DNA of 30,529 nt from JAHEFT01 sp964443145. Lineage in GTDB: Bacteria > Pseudomonadota > Gammaproteobacteria > Xanthomonadales > SZUA-36. Location: assembly GCA_964443145.1 (NCBI GenBank), contig CAYUBS010000020.1, positions 1-30,529 of the forward strand, written 5' to 3'. Below are positions 22,727-30,526 of this stretch, piece by piece (position 1 is the first letter of the stretch; each line of letters begins with the position of its first letter). The position numbers and the translations under genes are program-made. The notes under the pieces are model-generated. The model did no database searches. It worked only from the letters and a program-made list of their open reading frames with translations, and was not told the origin of the DNA.

Positions 22727-24658
22727 ATGCCAGCCATTACGCTACCTGACGGAAGCCAGAGACAATTTGATCACGCAGTGACGGTGATGGACGTTGCGTC
22801 CGATATCGGCCCGGGCCTTGCCAAGGCCACCCTGGCGGGCGAAGTCGATGGTGTGTTGCGCGATGCCAGCCACCTGATCGAGGACAACGCCGAACTGCGC
22901 ATCATCACCGGTAGAGACCCAGAAGGGCTGGAAATTATCCGCCATTCCACGGCGCACGTGATGGCGCAGGCGGTGGAACGTCTTTACCCCGAGTCCCAGT
23001 GCACCATCGGCCCGGTTATTGAGGACGGATTCTTCTACGACTTCTCCCATCCCCCGGGTTTCACGATGGAAGACCTGGACCGCATCGCGGCGGAGATGCG
23101 CCGTATCGTGAAAGATGCGGCTCCGGTAGAGCGGGAAGTCTGGTCACGGGGCCAGGCAATGCAGTATTTTGAGCAAGAGAAAGAAACCTATAAAGCAGAA
23201 ATAATCCGTGACCTGCCTGAAGACGAAGATATTTCGATCTATCGCCAGGGAGGCTGGATTGATCTGTGCCGCGGTCCTCACGTTCCGGATACGGGTCGCC
23301 TGGGTGAGTTCTGTCTGACCAAGCTGGCTGGCGCTTATTGGCGTGGCAACAGCGACAACGAGATGCTACAGCGCATTTACGGCACTGCATGGGCCAACAA
23401 GAAAGACCTCAAGGCTTATCTGCATCGCATCGCGGAAGCGGAAAAACGCGACCACCGTCGCGTGGGAAAGCAACTGGACCTGTTTCATTTCCAGGAGGAT
23501 GCGCCCGGCATGGTGTTCTGGCACGACAAGGGCTGGCGCATTTATACCGAGGTCAAAGGCTATATTCGCGACCAGTTGCGCAAGCACGGCTACCAGGAGA
23601 TCAACACGCCGGAAGTGGTCGACATCAAGCTGTGGGAAAAGTCCGGCCACGCTGCAAAGTTCAACAAAGAAATGTTTATCACCGAGTCGGAAAACCGCAC
23701 CTACGCGATCAAGCCGATGAACTGTCCCTGCCACGTCCAGGTTTATAACCAGGGTCTGCACAGCTACCGTGATTTGCCGATGCGCCTGGCGGAGTTCGGC
23801 TCCTGCCACCGCAATGAACCATCCGGCGCCCTGCACGGGGTGATGCGGGTGCGTGCTTTCACCCAGGACGACGCGCATATTTTCTGCACGCCGGACCAGG
23901 TGCAGGCGGAGTCCGCGGAGTTCATCGAACTGCTATACAAGATTTACGCCGACTTCGGTTTCAATGACGTGCTGGTGAAGTTGTCAACGCGGCCTGAAAA
24001 CCGCATCGGCGCTGACGAGCTTTGGGATCAGGCCGAAGCCATGCTGGCTGCGTCGCTGGATGAAGCCGGTATCGAGTGGGATGAAAACCCGGGGGAGGGC
24101 GCCTTCTACGGCCCCAAGATCGAGTTCTCACTCAAGGACACCATTGGCCGGGTTTGGCAGTGCGGCACCTTGCAGGTAGATTTCAATATGCCGGGCCGTC
24201 TCGACGCGACATACATTGATGAAGACAGCTCGCGGCAGACACCGGTGATGTTGCACCGGGCGATCCTGGGATCGCTTGAACGTTTCATCGGAATCCTGAT
24301 CGAGAACTACGGCGGAGCCTTTCCTGCATGGCTGGCGCCGGTTCAGGCCGTGGTGCTGAATATCAGCGAAAAACAGGATGAATACTGTAAGGAAGTCACT
24401 GAAACTCTTGGAGATCAAGGGTTCCGGGTTGAATCAGACTTGAGAAACGAGAAGATCGGCTTTAAGATTCGCCAGCACACAATGGCTAAAGTTCCATATT
24501 TGCTTGTGGTCGGCGACCGCGAGGTCGAAAATGGAACGATTGCTGTCAGAACCCGGTCGGGAGAAGACCTGGGCAGCATAGCGGTAGAAGATTTTGCAAA
24601 GCACCTTGCTGAAGATGTGGGTCAGCGGGGACGAACTGATAACCAACAGGAGGATTGA
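22727..24658 (+). CDS. thrS: Threonyl-tRNA synthetase
   Basis: A 643-residue class II synthetase, the standard length. In order there is the TGS domain (MPAITLPDGSQRQFDHAVTV, 1–60), the editing N2 domain with HSTAHVMAQAVERLYP and the second metal/His site GGWIDLCRGPHVPDTG, and the catalytic core. The core has motif 1 (YQEINTPEVVD), zinc Cys in MKPMNCPCHVQVY, motif 2 (FGSCHRNEPSGALHGVMRVRAFTQDD), and motif 3 (LHRAILGSLERFIGILIENYGGAFPAWLAP). The C-terminal anticodon domain is last. It attaches Thr to tRNA-Thr and edits Ser. It heads the thrS–infC–rpmI–rplT–pheST–ihfA string. The leader peptide and attenuator in front suggest control by Thr-tRNA charging. Confidence 0.98.
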   Translation: MPAITLPDGSQRQFDHAVTVMDVASDIGPGLAKATLAGEVDGVLRDASHLIEDNAELRIITGRDPEGLEIIRHSTAHVMAQAVERLYPESQCTIGPVIEDGFFYDFSHPPGFTMEDLDRIAAEMRRIVKDAAPVEREVWSRGQAMQYFEQEKETYKAEIIRDLPEDEDISIYRQGGWIDLCRGPHVPDTGRLGEFCLTKLAGAYWRGNSDNEMLQRIYGTAWANKKDLKAYLHRIAEAEKRDHRRVGKQLDLFHFQEDAPGMVFWHDKGWRIYTEVKGYIRDQLRKHGYQEINTPEVVDIKLWEKSGHAAKFNKEMFITESENRTYAIKPMNCPCHVQVYNQGLHSYRDLPMRLAEFGSCHRNEPSGALHGVMRVRAFTQDDAHIFCTPDQVQAESAEFIELLYKIYADFGFNDVLVKLSTRPENRIGADELWDQAEAMLAASLDEAGIEWDENPGEGAFYGPKIEFSLKDTIGRVWQCGTLQVDFNMPGRLDATYIDEDSSRQTPVMLHRAILGSLERFIGILIENYGGAFPAWLAPVQAVVLNISEKQDEYCKEVTETLGDQGFRVESDLRNEKIGFKIRQHTMAKVPYLLVVGDREVENGTIAVRTRSGEDLGSIAVEDFAKHLAEDVGQRGRTDNQQED

Positions 24659-24661
24659 CAC

Positions 24662-25183
24662 ATCGCAGCAAACAAGCAGAAAACGCGGCGCAACGGAGAT
24701 ATAACTGCGCAGCAAATTCGCGTGATCGACGCGGACGGAGAGCAGGCCGGAATTATGGCCTTGCCTGAAGCACTTGAAATGGCCAAGAAAGACGGGCTGG
24801 ACCTGGTGGAAATTGCACCGAACGGAGAGCCTCCGGTCTGCCGCATCATGGACTTTGGTAAGTTCCGGTTCGAGATGGCCAAGAAGGCGCAGGTAGCAAA
24901 GAAGAAGCAGAAGAACGTCCAGGTCAAGGAAGTTAAATTCCGGCCGGGTACCGAAGAGGCTGATTACCAGGTCAAGATGCGCAACGTTAACCGCTTTCTG
25001 GGTGAAGGCAACAAGGTTAAGTTGACGCTGCGTTTCCGTGGCCGCGAGATGGCCCACCGGGAACTGGGTGCTGCGATGTTAAAGCGTGTGGAGACCGAAC
25101 TGGCTGACGAAATTGTGGTGGAACAGTACCCGCGAATGGAAGGCCGCCAGATGGTTATGATGATCGCACCGAAGAAACACTGA
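24662..25183 (+). CDS. infC: Translation initiation factor IF-3 (AUC start codon)
   Basis: A 173-residue IF-3. No ATG/GTG/TTG exists upstream in frame after the TGA at 24656. The family N-terminus (KTRRNGDITAQQIRVIDADG) reaches back to ATC at 24662, which has AGGAGG at 24648–24653 with 8-nt spacing. A GTG at 24722 would remove conserved N-domain residues. The N-domain has PPVCRIMDFGKF, and the C-domain has VKEVKFRPGTEEADYQVK and RFRGREMAHRELG. IF-3 rejects initiation at non-canonical codons, and in E. coli infC uses AUU to autoregulate; the AUC here suggests the same feedback. The start lies 3 nt after the thrS stop. Confidence 0.95.
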   Translation: MAANKQKTRRNGDITAQQIRVIDADGEQAGIMALPEALEMAKKDGLDLVEIAPNGEPPVCRIMDFGKFRFEMAKKAQVAKKKQKNVQVKEVKFRPGTEEADYQVKMRNVNRFLGEGNKVKLTLRFRGREMAHRELGAAMLKRVETELADEIVVEQYPRMEGRQMVMMIAPKKH

Positions 25184-25245
25184 TCTACCGGGCCAAGACG
25201 TTAATATTGCTTGCAAAATTAGCGCTTTGGACTCAGAATACGCTC

Positions 25246-25343
25246 CCCGCAAAAAATAGCGGGAAAGAGAAGCACTGCCAAGCACTTAAAGTGCCTTCAC
25301 CGGCCGCTTGTGTAGCGTCAAATGTAAAGTCCCCCAAGGGGAC
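25246..25343 (+). promoter_or_regulatory. infC–rpmI intergenic leader with three hairpins
   Basis: The 177-nt gap holds three stems: CCCGC/GCGGG (25246–25263), GCACT/AGTGC (25282–25294) and GTCCCC/GGGGAC (25329–25343). The last sits directly before AAGGAG of rpmI. In E. coli, ribosomal protein L20 represses rpmI–rplT through a structured leader in this position; whether these stems form such an operator is not shown. Confidence 0.4.
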
Positions 25344-25360
25344 AAAAAAGGAGCACAACC

Positions 25361-25558
25361 ATGCCCAAGTTGAAAACCAACCGGGGTGCGGCTAAGCGTT
25401 TCAAGAAAACCGCCTCAGGCGGCTTCAAACGTGGCCACGCCTTTCACAGTCATATTCTGACCAAGAAATCGCAGAAGCAAAAACGAGGCTTGCGTGGTAC
25501 TGGCATGATCAGTTCCGCCGACAAGAAAGCCGTCAAGCGCTTGCTGCCGCATTCATAA
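25361..25558 (+). CDS. rpmI: 50S ribosomal protein L35
   Basis: A 65-residue, highly basic protein beginning MPKLKTNRGAAKRFKKTASG, the L35 signature. RGHAFHSHILTKKSQKQKRGLRG follows in the middle and VKRLLPHS at the end. AAGGAG lies 7 nt before the ATG. It is a large-subunit protein, coupled in expression to rplT, which begins 15 nt after its stop. Confidence 0.98.
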   Translation: MPKLKTNRGAAKRFKKTASGGFKRGHAFHSHILTKKSQKQKRGLRGTGMISSADKKAVKRLLPHS

Positions 25559-25573
25559 AGGAGGGTCAGGAAA

Positions 25574-25930
25574 ATGGCTAGAGTAAAACGTGGTGTAACG
25601 GCAAGAGCCCGTCACAAAAAAGTACTGAAAGAAGCAAAAGGTTATTACGGCGCGCGGCGTAAGGTCTATCGCGTTGCCAAGCAGGCGGTCACCAAGGCAG
25701 GGCAATATTCCTACCGTGATCGTCGTCAGCGTAAACGTCAGTTCCGTCGTCTCTGGATTGTCCGGATCAATGCTGCAGCGCGTATGCATGATCTGTCCTA
25801 CAGCCGTTTTATCGACGGACTGAACAAGGCTGAGATCGAGGTTGATCGCAAAGTGCTGGCTGATCTCGCCGTGCACGACATCGAGGCATTCGGCGTACTG
25901 GCAGAAAAAGCCAAAGCCAGCCTGGGTTAA
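25574..25930 (+). CDS. rplT: 50S ribosomal protein L20
   Basis: A 118-residue basic protein starting MARVKRGVTARARHKKVLK, the L20 signature. It has a long basic N-terminal helix (GYYGARRKVYRVAKQAVTKAGQYSYRDRRQRKRQFRRLWI) and a globular C-domain (INAAARMHDLSYSRFIDGLNKAEIEVDRKVLADLA). L20 is an early 50S assembly protein and the known autoregulator of its operon. GGAGG lies upstream of the ATG, overlapping the end of the short gap after rpmI. Confidence 0.98.
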   Translation: MARVKRGVTARARHKKVLKEAKGYYGARRKVYRVAKQAVTKAGQYSYRDRRQRKRQFRRLWIVRINAAARMHDLSYSRFIDGLNKAEIEVDRKVLADLAVHDIEAFGVLAEKAKASLG

Positions 25931-25948
25931 AAATCATCAGTGGGAATC

Positions 25949-25976
25949 AGCCTTGCTGGCGATCGCCGGCAAGGCT
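25949..25976 (+). other. 12-bp stem hairpin between rplT and pheS
   Basis: AGCCTTGC (25949–25956) pairs with GCAAGGCT (25969–25976), and TGGC with GCCG continues inside (one T·G) around a GATC loop. No T-run follows. In E. coli this gap carries the pheM leader attenuator; here I see no phenylalanine-rich leader peptide, so the hairpin may instead process or partly terminate the message. Confidence 0.5.
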
Positions 25977-26016
25977 GCCTCTCCCGCTTCAGGTCACCTG
26001 ATTTGGTCTATTTGAT

Positions 26017-27015
26017 GTGAACGCAGTTTCCGAACTACAAACCCGTGCGCTGGAAGAAATCGCTGCCAGCGACAGCCTGCAGCAACTCGATGATCTTCGC
26101 GTTAGCTATCTGGGCAAGAAGGGCGAGATTACAGCCCAGCTCAAATCACTCGGTTCTATGGAGCCCGAACAGCGCAAGGGCTTTGGCCAGTTGGTCAATG
26201 CGGCACGTGATGCGTTGAACCAGGCCATCCTTGCCCGCCGTAAAGCACTGGAGTCCGCCGCACTGGAGCAGAAGTTGCTGAGTGAAAAGGTGGATGTCAG
26301 CCTGCCCGGGCGGGGCGAGCAACGCGGCGGACTGCACCCGGTCACCATGGCCATGGAGCGGGTGATCGGAATCTTCAATAAGCTCGGTTTTGATGTCGCG
26401 ACCGGGCCGGAAGTAGAAGACGACCATTACAACTTCGAGTCACTGAATTTCCCGCCCCACCATCCGGCGCGTGCAATGCACGACACCTTCTATTTTGGTG
26501 ACGGCCGTTTACTGCGCACGCACACCTCGCCGGTGCAGATCCGCGAGATGGAAAAAAATGATCCGCCGTACCGTCTGATTGCACCGGGTAAAGTCTATCG
26601 CAGTGATTCCGACCAGACCCACACGCCCATGTTTCACCAGGTGGAAGGTCTGCTGGTAGGCAGGAATGTCAGCATGGCAGACCTGAAGGGTGTTCTGCAT
26701 ACCTTCGTCAACGCATTTTTTGAACGTTCGCTGGCCGTTCGTTTTCGGCCATCCTACTTTCCGTTCACCGAGCCATCGGCCGAGGTCGACATCGGTTGGG
26801 AAAAAGGTGACGGTTCCGAGCCCGGCTGGCTGGAAATCCTCGGTTGTGGAATGGTGCATCCAAACGTTTTGCGCGCCTGTGACGTAGACCCCGAAGAATT
26901 CACCGGCTATGCCTTTGGCATGGGTGTTGAGCGCCTGGCCATGCTGCGTTACGGCGTTACAGATTTACGACAATTCTTCGAAAACGATCTCGAATTTCTG
27001 CGCCAGTTCCATTGA
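26017..27015 (+). CDS. pheS: Phenylalanyl-tRNA synthetase alpha subunit
   Basis: A 332-residue α subunit of the (αβ)2 class II enzyme. The N-terminal coiled coil (1–90) includes LDDLRVSYLGKKGEITAQLKSL. The catalytic domain includes LPGRGEQRGGLHPVT, motif 1 (FDVATGPEVEDDHYNFESLN), motif 2 (PGKVYRSDSDQTHTPMFHQVEGL), FRPSYFPFTEPSAEVDIGW, LEILGCGMVHPNVL, and motif 3 (FAFGMG-like: AFGMGVERLAMLRYGVTDLR). The start is a GTG at 26017 with no clear ribosome binding site. It overlaps an ATG-TGA at 26015–26020 in another frame. pheT follows 24 nt downstream. Confidence 0.97.
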   Translation: MNAVSELQTRALEEIAASDSLQQLDDLRVSYLGKKGEITAQLKSLGSMEPEQRKGFGQLVNAARDALNQAILARRKALESAALEQKLLSEKVDVSLPGRGEQRGGLHPVTMAMERVIGIFNKLGFDVATGPEVEDDHYNFESLNFPPHHPARAMHDTFYFGDGRLLRTHTSPVQIREMEKNDPPYRLIAPGKVYRSDSDQTHTPMFHQVEGLLVGRNVSMADLKGVLHTFVNAFFERSLAVRFRPSYFPFTEPSAEVDIGWEKGDGSEPGWLEILGCGMVHPNVLRACDVDPEEFTGYAFGMGVERLAMLRYGVTDLRQFFENDLEFLRQFH

Positions 27016-27039
27016 TTCCGGTAAACCCAGGGTAAAGAC

Positions 27040-29415
27040 ATGCAATTCAACGTCGAATGGCTGAAAAAGTGGGTCGCGATCGATCTGGACGCAAATGCAC
27101 TGGCCGACAAGCTCACTGCTGCGGGCCTGGAAGTCGATGACGTCCGGCCGGTCGGTGGCGAGTTCAGCGGTATCGTGGTCGCCGAGATCGAAAGCTGCGA
27201 AGCTCATCCAAATGCCGACAAACTGGCATTGTGCACAGTAAATGACGGCAGCGACGAGCGTCTGCAAATCGTCTGCGGTGCGCCCAATGCACGCGCCGGC
27301 ATTCGCGTACCACTGGCACAGGTTGGTGCAACCATCGGTCCCGAATTCAAAATCAAGCGCGCCAAACTTCGTGGTGTGGAATCCTTCGGCATGCTGTGCT
27401 CAGCTAAAGAACTGGGTCTGTCGGATGACCATTCCGGATTAATGGAGTTACCGGGTGATGCACCTTTGGGCACCACCCTTGAAGATTTTCTCGGCCTGGA
27501 TGACACCATCATCGAGGTCGACCTGACACCCAACCGGGCCGATTGCCTGTCCATTCGTGGCCTGGCCCGTGATGTATCGGCCAGTTGCAATGCAGACTTT
27601 ACCGGCCTGGACATCGAACCGGTGCCTGCTGAAATCGATGCGTCCTTCCCGATCACGCTGGAAAGTCCGGCAGATTGCCCGCGTTATGCCGGCCGAATTA
27701 TTCGCGGCATCGACGCCCGGGCGAAAACCCCGCTGTGGATGGCAGAAACTCTGAGGCGCTGCGGACTGCGCAGCATCAGCCCCACGGTAGACGTGACTAA
27801 TTACGTCCTGTTGGAACTGGGTCAGCCCATGCACGCCTTCGACCTGGACAAACTCAACGACGAAATCGTCGTGCGCCGGGGCAGGGCAGGCGAGAGGCTC
27901 GTTCTGCTGGACGAATCTGAAGTCGACCTGGATGAGAACGTCCTCACGATCTGCGACAGCAAGGGGCCGGTAGCGATAGCCGGCATCATGGGCGGCCTGG
28001 ACAGCGGCGTGACCGCTGATACCCGCGACATCCTGTTCGAAAGCGCCTACTTCAACCCGGCCACCATCATGGGCAAGGCCCGTAACTTCGGCATGCATAC
28101 AGATGCTTCGCACCGCTTTGAACGCGGGGTGGATCCACAGGGTCAGGTGGCGGCTGTTGAAAGAGCCACCGCACTGTTGCTGGAAATTGCCGGTGGGCAA
28201 CCCGGTCCGATGTTGCTGGCTGAAGACATTGATAACATTCCTCGTAACCAGCCCGTCGAGCTTCGTCTGGCGCGACTCAATGCGGTCATCGGTACTGATA
28301 TCCCGAAAGGCACCGCAGAAACGATCCTGCAGCGTCTGGGCATGGATGTGAGCTGGAGCGACGACCGTTGGACGGTGACCGCACCCCCGGCCCGTTTCGA
28401 TATTGAGATTGAAGAAGACCTGATTGAAGAAATCGCGCGGATTTACGGCTATGACGAAATCCCAGAGGCGCCTGTCTCCGGCGAATTGGCCCCGGGTACT
28501 TCCAGCGGCCACGCGGTGTCCTTGCTGCGCGTTCGCGAAAGCCTGTGCGCTGCCGGCTACCAGGAAGCGATCAATTACAGTTTCGTCGATTCAAAGCATT
28601 TGGAAGCGGTTTATCACAACCACATGGTTTTGCCGCTGGCCAATCCACTGTCATCTGACATGGACGTCATGCGCACCACGCTGTTGCCCGGTCTGTTGAC
28701 CTCGCTGGCACGTAATGTCCGCCGTCAGCAAGCCCGTGTCCGCCTGTTCGAAACCGGCGTGGCCTTCATGCAGGGCGAAAGCATGAACGAAGTGGAACAC
28801 CTGGCCGGCATAGCCACGGGTGACGTTCTGCCAGAGCAGTGGGGAAGCCCCTCCCGGCCCATGGATTTCTTCGATATCAAGGGCGATATTGAACGACTTT
28901 ATGCGATGCGTGGTGACCAGGGTGCGCCGGAATTTGAAGCCAGTCAGTTGCCATGGATGCACCCCGGAGCAAGCGCAATTATCAAGCTCGATGGCAGCCC
29001 TGTGGGTTCGTGTGGAGCCGTTCATCCAACGGTCTTAAAGGCTTTTGACATTAAAAAAGCCGTTTTTGCGTTCGAATTGAACCTGGAAAACCTGCTAAAA
29101 AGAGAAATTCCATTCACGAAAACAATTTCCCGTTTCCCGTCCGTTCGGCGTGACCTGGCCTTGCTCTTACCAGACAGTGTTAGTTATGCACAGGTAAAAG
29201 AGTGCGTCATTGCAAGCGCCGGCACGTTGTTGGAGAAAGTGGACGTATTTGACGTTTACCAGGGAAGCAATCTAAAAGAAAATTACGAAAGTGTCGCTAT
29301 AAGCTTGATTTTCAACAACGTTTCCAGCACTCTAAAAGACGAAGATGTCGATCCAGTCATTGAAACTGTGGTTTCAGCGCTGGAAATACATCTGGGTGCC
29401 CAACTGAGAGGTTAA
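27040..29415 (+). CDS. pheT: Phenylalanyl-tRNA synthetase beta subunit
   Basis: A 791-residue β subunit, the normal length. The B1 domain begins MQFNVEWLKKWV. The EMAP-like tRNA-binding fold (about 40–150) has VAEIESCEAHPNADKLALC and VCGAPNARAGIRVPLA. The B3/B4 editing domain has LTPNRADCLSIRGLARD and VDVTNYVLLELGQPMHAFDLDKL. A B5 domain follows (VELRLARLNAVIGTDIP…), then a degenerate class II core (YQEAINYSFVD, PLSSDMDVMRTTLLPGLL). The last ~95 residues are the FDX-ACB anticodon fold (FPSVRRDLALLLPDSVSYAQVK). It forms the PheRS heterotetramer with PheS. Its last ~120 codons are noticeably more A/T-rich than the rest. Confidence 0.98.
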   Translation: MQFNVEWLKKWVAIDLDANALADKLTAAGLEVDDVRPVGGEFSGIVVAEIESCEAHPNADKLALCTVNDGSDERLQIVCGAPNARAGIRVPLAQVGATIGPEFKIKRAKLRGVESFGMLCSAKELGLSDDHSGLMELPGDAPLGTTLEDFLGLDDTIIEVDLTPNRADCLSIRGLARDVSASCNADFTGLDIEPVPAEIDASFPITLESPADCPRYAGRIIRGIDARAKTPLWMAETLRRCGLRSISPTVDVTNYVLLELGQPMHAFDLDKLNDEIVVRRGRAGERLVLLDESEVDLDENVLTICDSKGPVAIAGIMGGLDSGVTADTRDILFESAYFNPATIMGKARNFGMHTDASHRFERGVDPQGQVAAVERATALLLEIAGGQPGPMLLAEDIDNIPRNQPVELRLARLNAVIGTDIPKGTAETILQRLGMDVSWSDDRWTVTAPPARFDIEIEEDLIEEIARIYGYDEIPEAPVSGELAPGTSSGHAVSLLRVRESLCAAGYQEAINYSFVDSKHLEAVYHNHMVLPLANPLSSDMDVMRTTLLPGLLTSLARNVRRQQARVRLFETGVAFMQGESMNEVEHLAGIATGDVLPEQWGSPSRPMDFFDIKGDIERLYAMRGDQGAPEFEASQLPWMHPGASAIIKLDGSPVGSCGAVHPTVLKAFDIKKAVFAFELNLENLLKREIPFTKTISRFPSVRRDLALLLPDSVSYAQVKECVIASAGTLLEKVDVFDVYQGSNLKENYESVAISLIFNNVSSTLKDEDVDPVIETVVSALEIHLGAQLRG

Positions 29416-29418
29416 TAA

Positions 29419-29718
29419 ATGTCACTTACCAAGGCAGATATCGCTGACCGTCTATTCGATGAGGTCGGCCTGAACAAGAGGGAAGCCAAGGAATTCGTGG
29501 ATTCGTTTTTCGAGGCAATAAGAACTGCTCTTGAAGATGGCGAGAACGTAAAGCTCTCCGGTTACGGCAATTTTCAGTTACGGGATAAAAATCAAAGACC
29601 AGGCAGAAATCCAAAGACGGGCGAGGAAATTCCGATTTCCGCACGTCGGGTGGTAACGTTCAGACCTGGCCAAAAACTACGCGCAAGGGTGGAAGCATAT
29701 GTTGGATCCGGGAATTGA
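29419..29718 (+). CDS. ihfA: Integration host factor alpha subunit
   Basis: A 99-residue HU/IHF-family DNA-bending protein beginning MSLTKADIADRLFDEVGLNKREAKEFVDSFF. The β-arm motif is GNFQLRDKNQRPGRNPKTGEEIPISARRVVTFRPGQKLR, with the intercalating proline in RPGRNPKTG. The match to IhfA and position after pheT identify the α subunit; IhfB would be elsewhere. GAGG lies 7 nt before the ATG. The ATG comes 3 nt after the pheT stop, so the genes are co-transcribed. Confidence 0.97.
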   Translation: MSLTKADIADRLFDEVGLNKREAKEFVDSFFEAIRTALEDGENVKLSGYGNFQLRDKNQRPGRNPKTGEEIPISARRVVTFRPGQKLRARVEAYVGSGN

Positions 29719-30055
29719 CCGAGATCTACCGCCGATTCCGGCAAAGAGATATTTTACGATCGGCGAAGTAAGTGAATTGTGTGGTGTAAAACCGCACGTG
29801 CTTCGCTATTGGGAACAGGAATTCGAGCAACTTAAGCCGGTCAAGCGCCGGGGTAATCGCCGCTATTATCAGCGTGGCGACGTCATGATGATCCGCCAAA
29901 TCCGCAGCCTGTTGTACGAACAGGGCTACACGATTGGTGGCGCACGGCAGATGCTCGAAGGCGACGAAGCTAAAGAAGATGTTAACCGCAGTCAGCAAAT
30001 CATCCGCCAGGTTCGGCTGGAGCTGGAGCAAGTTTTACAAGTTCTTAAACGCTAA
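29699..30055 (+). CDS. MerR-family transcriptional regulator
   Basis: A 118-residue regulator. Its winged helix-turn-helix is KRYFTIGEVSELCGVKPHVLRYWEQEFEQLKPVKRRGNRRYYQRGDV (about 17–62), the classic MerR start. A short dimerisation helix follows, with no metal-binding Cys and no large effector domain. The inducer is not known. The gene overlaps ihfA by 20 bp and is followed by a terminator. The order pheT–ihfA–merR–tRNA-Pro is conserved in pseudomonads and relatives. Confidence 0.93.
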   Translation: MLDPGIDRDLPPIPAKRYFTIGEVSELCGVKPHVLRYWEQEFEQLKPVKRRGNRRYYQRGDVMMIRQIRSLLYEQGYTIGGARQMLEGDEAKEDVNRSQQIIRQVRLELEQVLQVLKR

Positions 30056-30086
30056 GCTATTCCCTAATACCTAATTGATGTAAAAT

Positions 30087-30115
30087 CCCGCGTCTCAGCA
30101 AAGACGTGGGTTTTT
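30087..30115 (+). terminator. Intrinsic terminator of the thrS–merR cluster
   Basis: CCCGCGTCT (30087–30095) pairs with AGACGTGGG (30102–30110) with one G·T, around a 6-nt loop, followed by TTTTT. It lies 32 nt after the merR-type stop codon. Confidence 0.88.
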
Positions 30116-30129
30116 GCTGTTCAGTTGTT

Positions 30130-30278
30130 AAAAATAGTCGGGGCGTGGCGCGTTAAAAAGTGTTTCTTCAGGTACTTCTTTGCCTGCGGCAAAACCGCCC
30201 CTTCAGAAACTGCATGTAAAGCGACCTCCGGTCGCAGCATACCGAGCGGTAAGATAGAATTGATTAGTTGGGTTTTTC
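30130..30278 (+). repeat. Tandem repeat copy 1: truncated tRNA-Pro 5' end plus hairpin unit (149 bp)
   Basis: It begins with the same AAAAATAGT leader and first 13 nt of tRNA-Pro (CGGGGCGTGGCGC, 30139–30151), then runs into a unit with several hairpins. GTTTCT pairs with AGAAAC and encloses TTGCC/GGCAA; GCGACC/GGTCGC and TACC/GGTA follow. Compared with copy 2 it lacks 13 bp of the tRNA part, a deletion bounded by GCGC on both sides. Outside that it differs by about two bases near the junction. It cannot encode a tRNA. Confidence 0.85.
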
Positions 30279-30440
30279 AAAAATAGTCGGGGCGTGGCGC
30301 AGTCTGGTAGCGCGCTAAAAGGTGTTTCTTCAGGTACTTCTTTGCCTGCGGCAAAACCGCCCCTTCAGAAACTGCATGTAAAGCGACCTCCGGTCGCAGC
30401 ATACCGAGCGGTAAGATAGAATTGATTAGTTGGGTTTTTC
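30279..30440 (+). repeat. Tandem repeat copy 2: truncated tRNA-Pro 5' end plus hairpin unit (162 bp)
   Basis: It carries the first 26 nt of tRNA-Pro (acceptor 5' strand and D arm, 30288–30313), then departs into the same hairpin unit as copy 1, ending TTGATTAGTTGGGTTTTTC immediately before the intact gene's leader. The near-identity of the two units points to a recent duplication. TAGAAT at 30417–30422 is a possible −10 box for the intact tRNA; a copy of it also precedes this copy's own fragment. Confidence 0.85.
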
Positions 30441-30449
30441 AAAAATAGT

Positions 30450-30526
30450 CGGGGCGTGGCGCAGTCTGGTAGCGCACTGCAATGGGGTTGCAGGGGTCGA
30501 AGGTTCGAATCCTTTCGCCCCGACCA
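30450..30526 (+). tRNA. tRNA-Pro (anticodon GGG)
   Basis: A 77-nt cloverleaf with encoded CCA. The acceptor CGGGGCG (30450–30456) pairs perfectly with CGCCCCG (30516–30522). The D arm is GCGCAGTCTGGTAGCGC. The anticodon arm is CTGCA-ATGGGGT-TGCAG, giving GGG (Pro). The T arm is AAGGTTCGAATCCTT, and the discriminator A is followed by CCA. The window ends 3 nt later, so its terminator is not seen. Confidence 0.97.

Noticed and set aside
22524..22781. An 85-codon frame reading through the thrS leader
   Set aside because: It would run through the terminator hairpin and T-tract into thrS out of frame, with no ribosome binding site and no recognisable protein features.
27448..28512. Long open frame (354 codons) on the minus strand inside pheT
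   Set aside because: It is a codon-bias shadow of pheT: low-complexity composition, no family motifs, no ribosome binding site.
30130..30440. Possible CRISPR array at the tandem repeats
   Set aside because: Only two long units (149 and 162 bp) exist, directly abutting, with no unique spacers and no cas genes.
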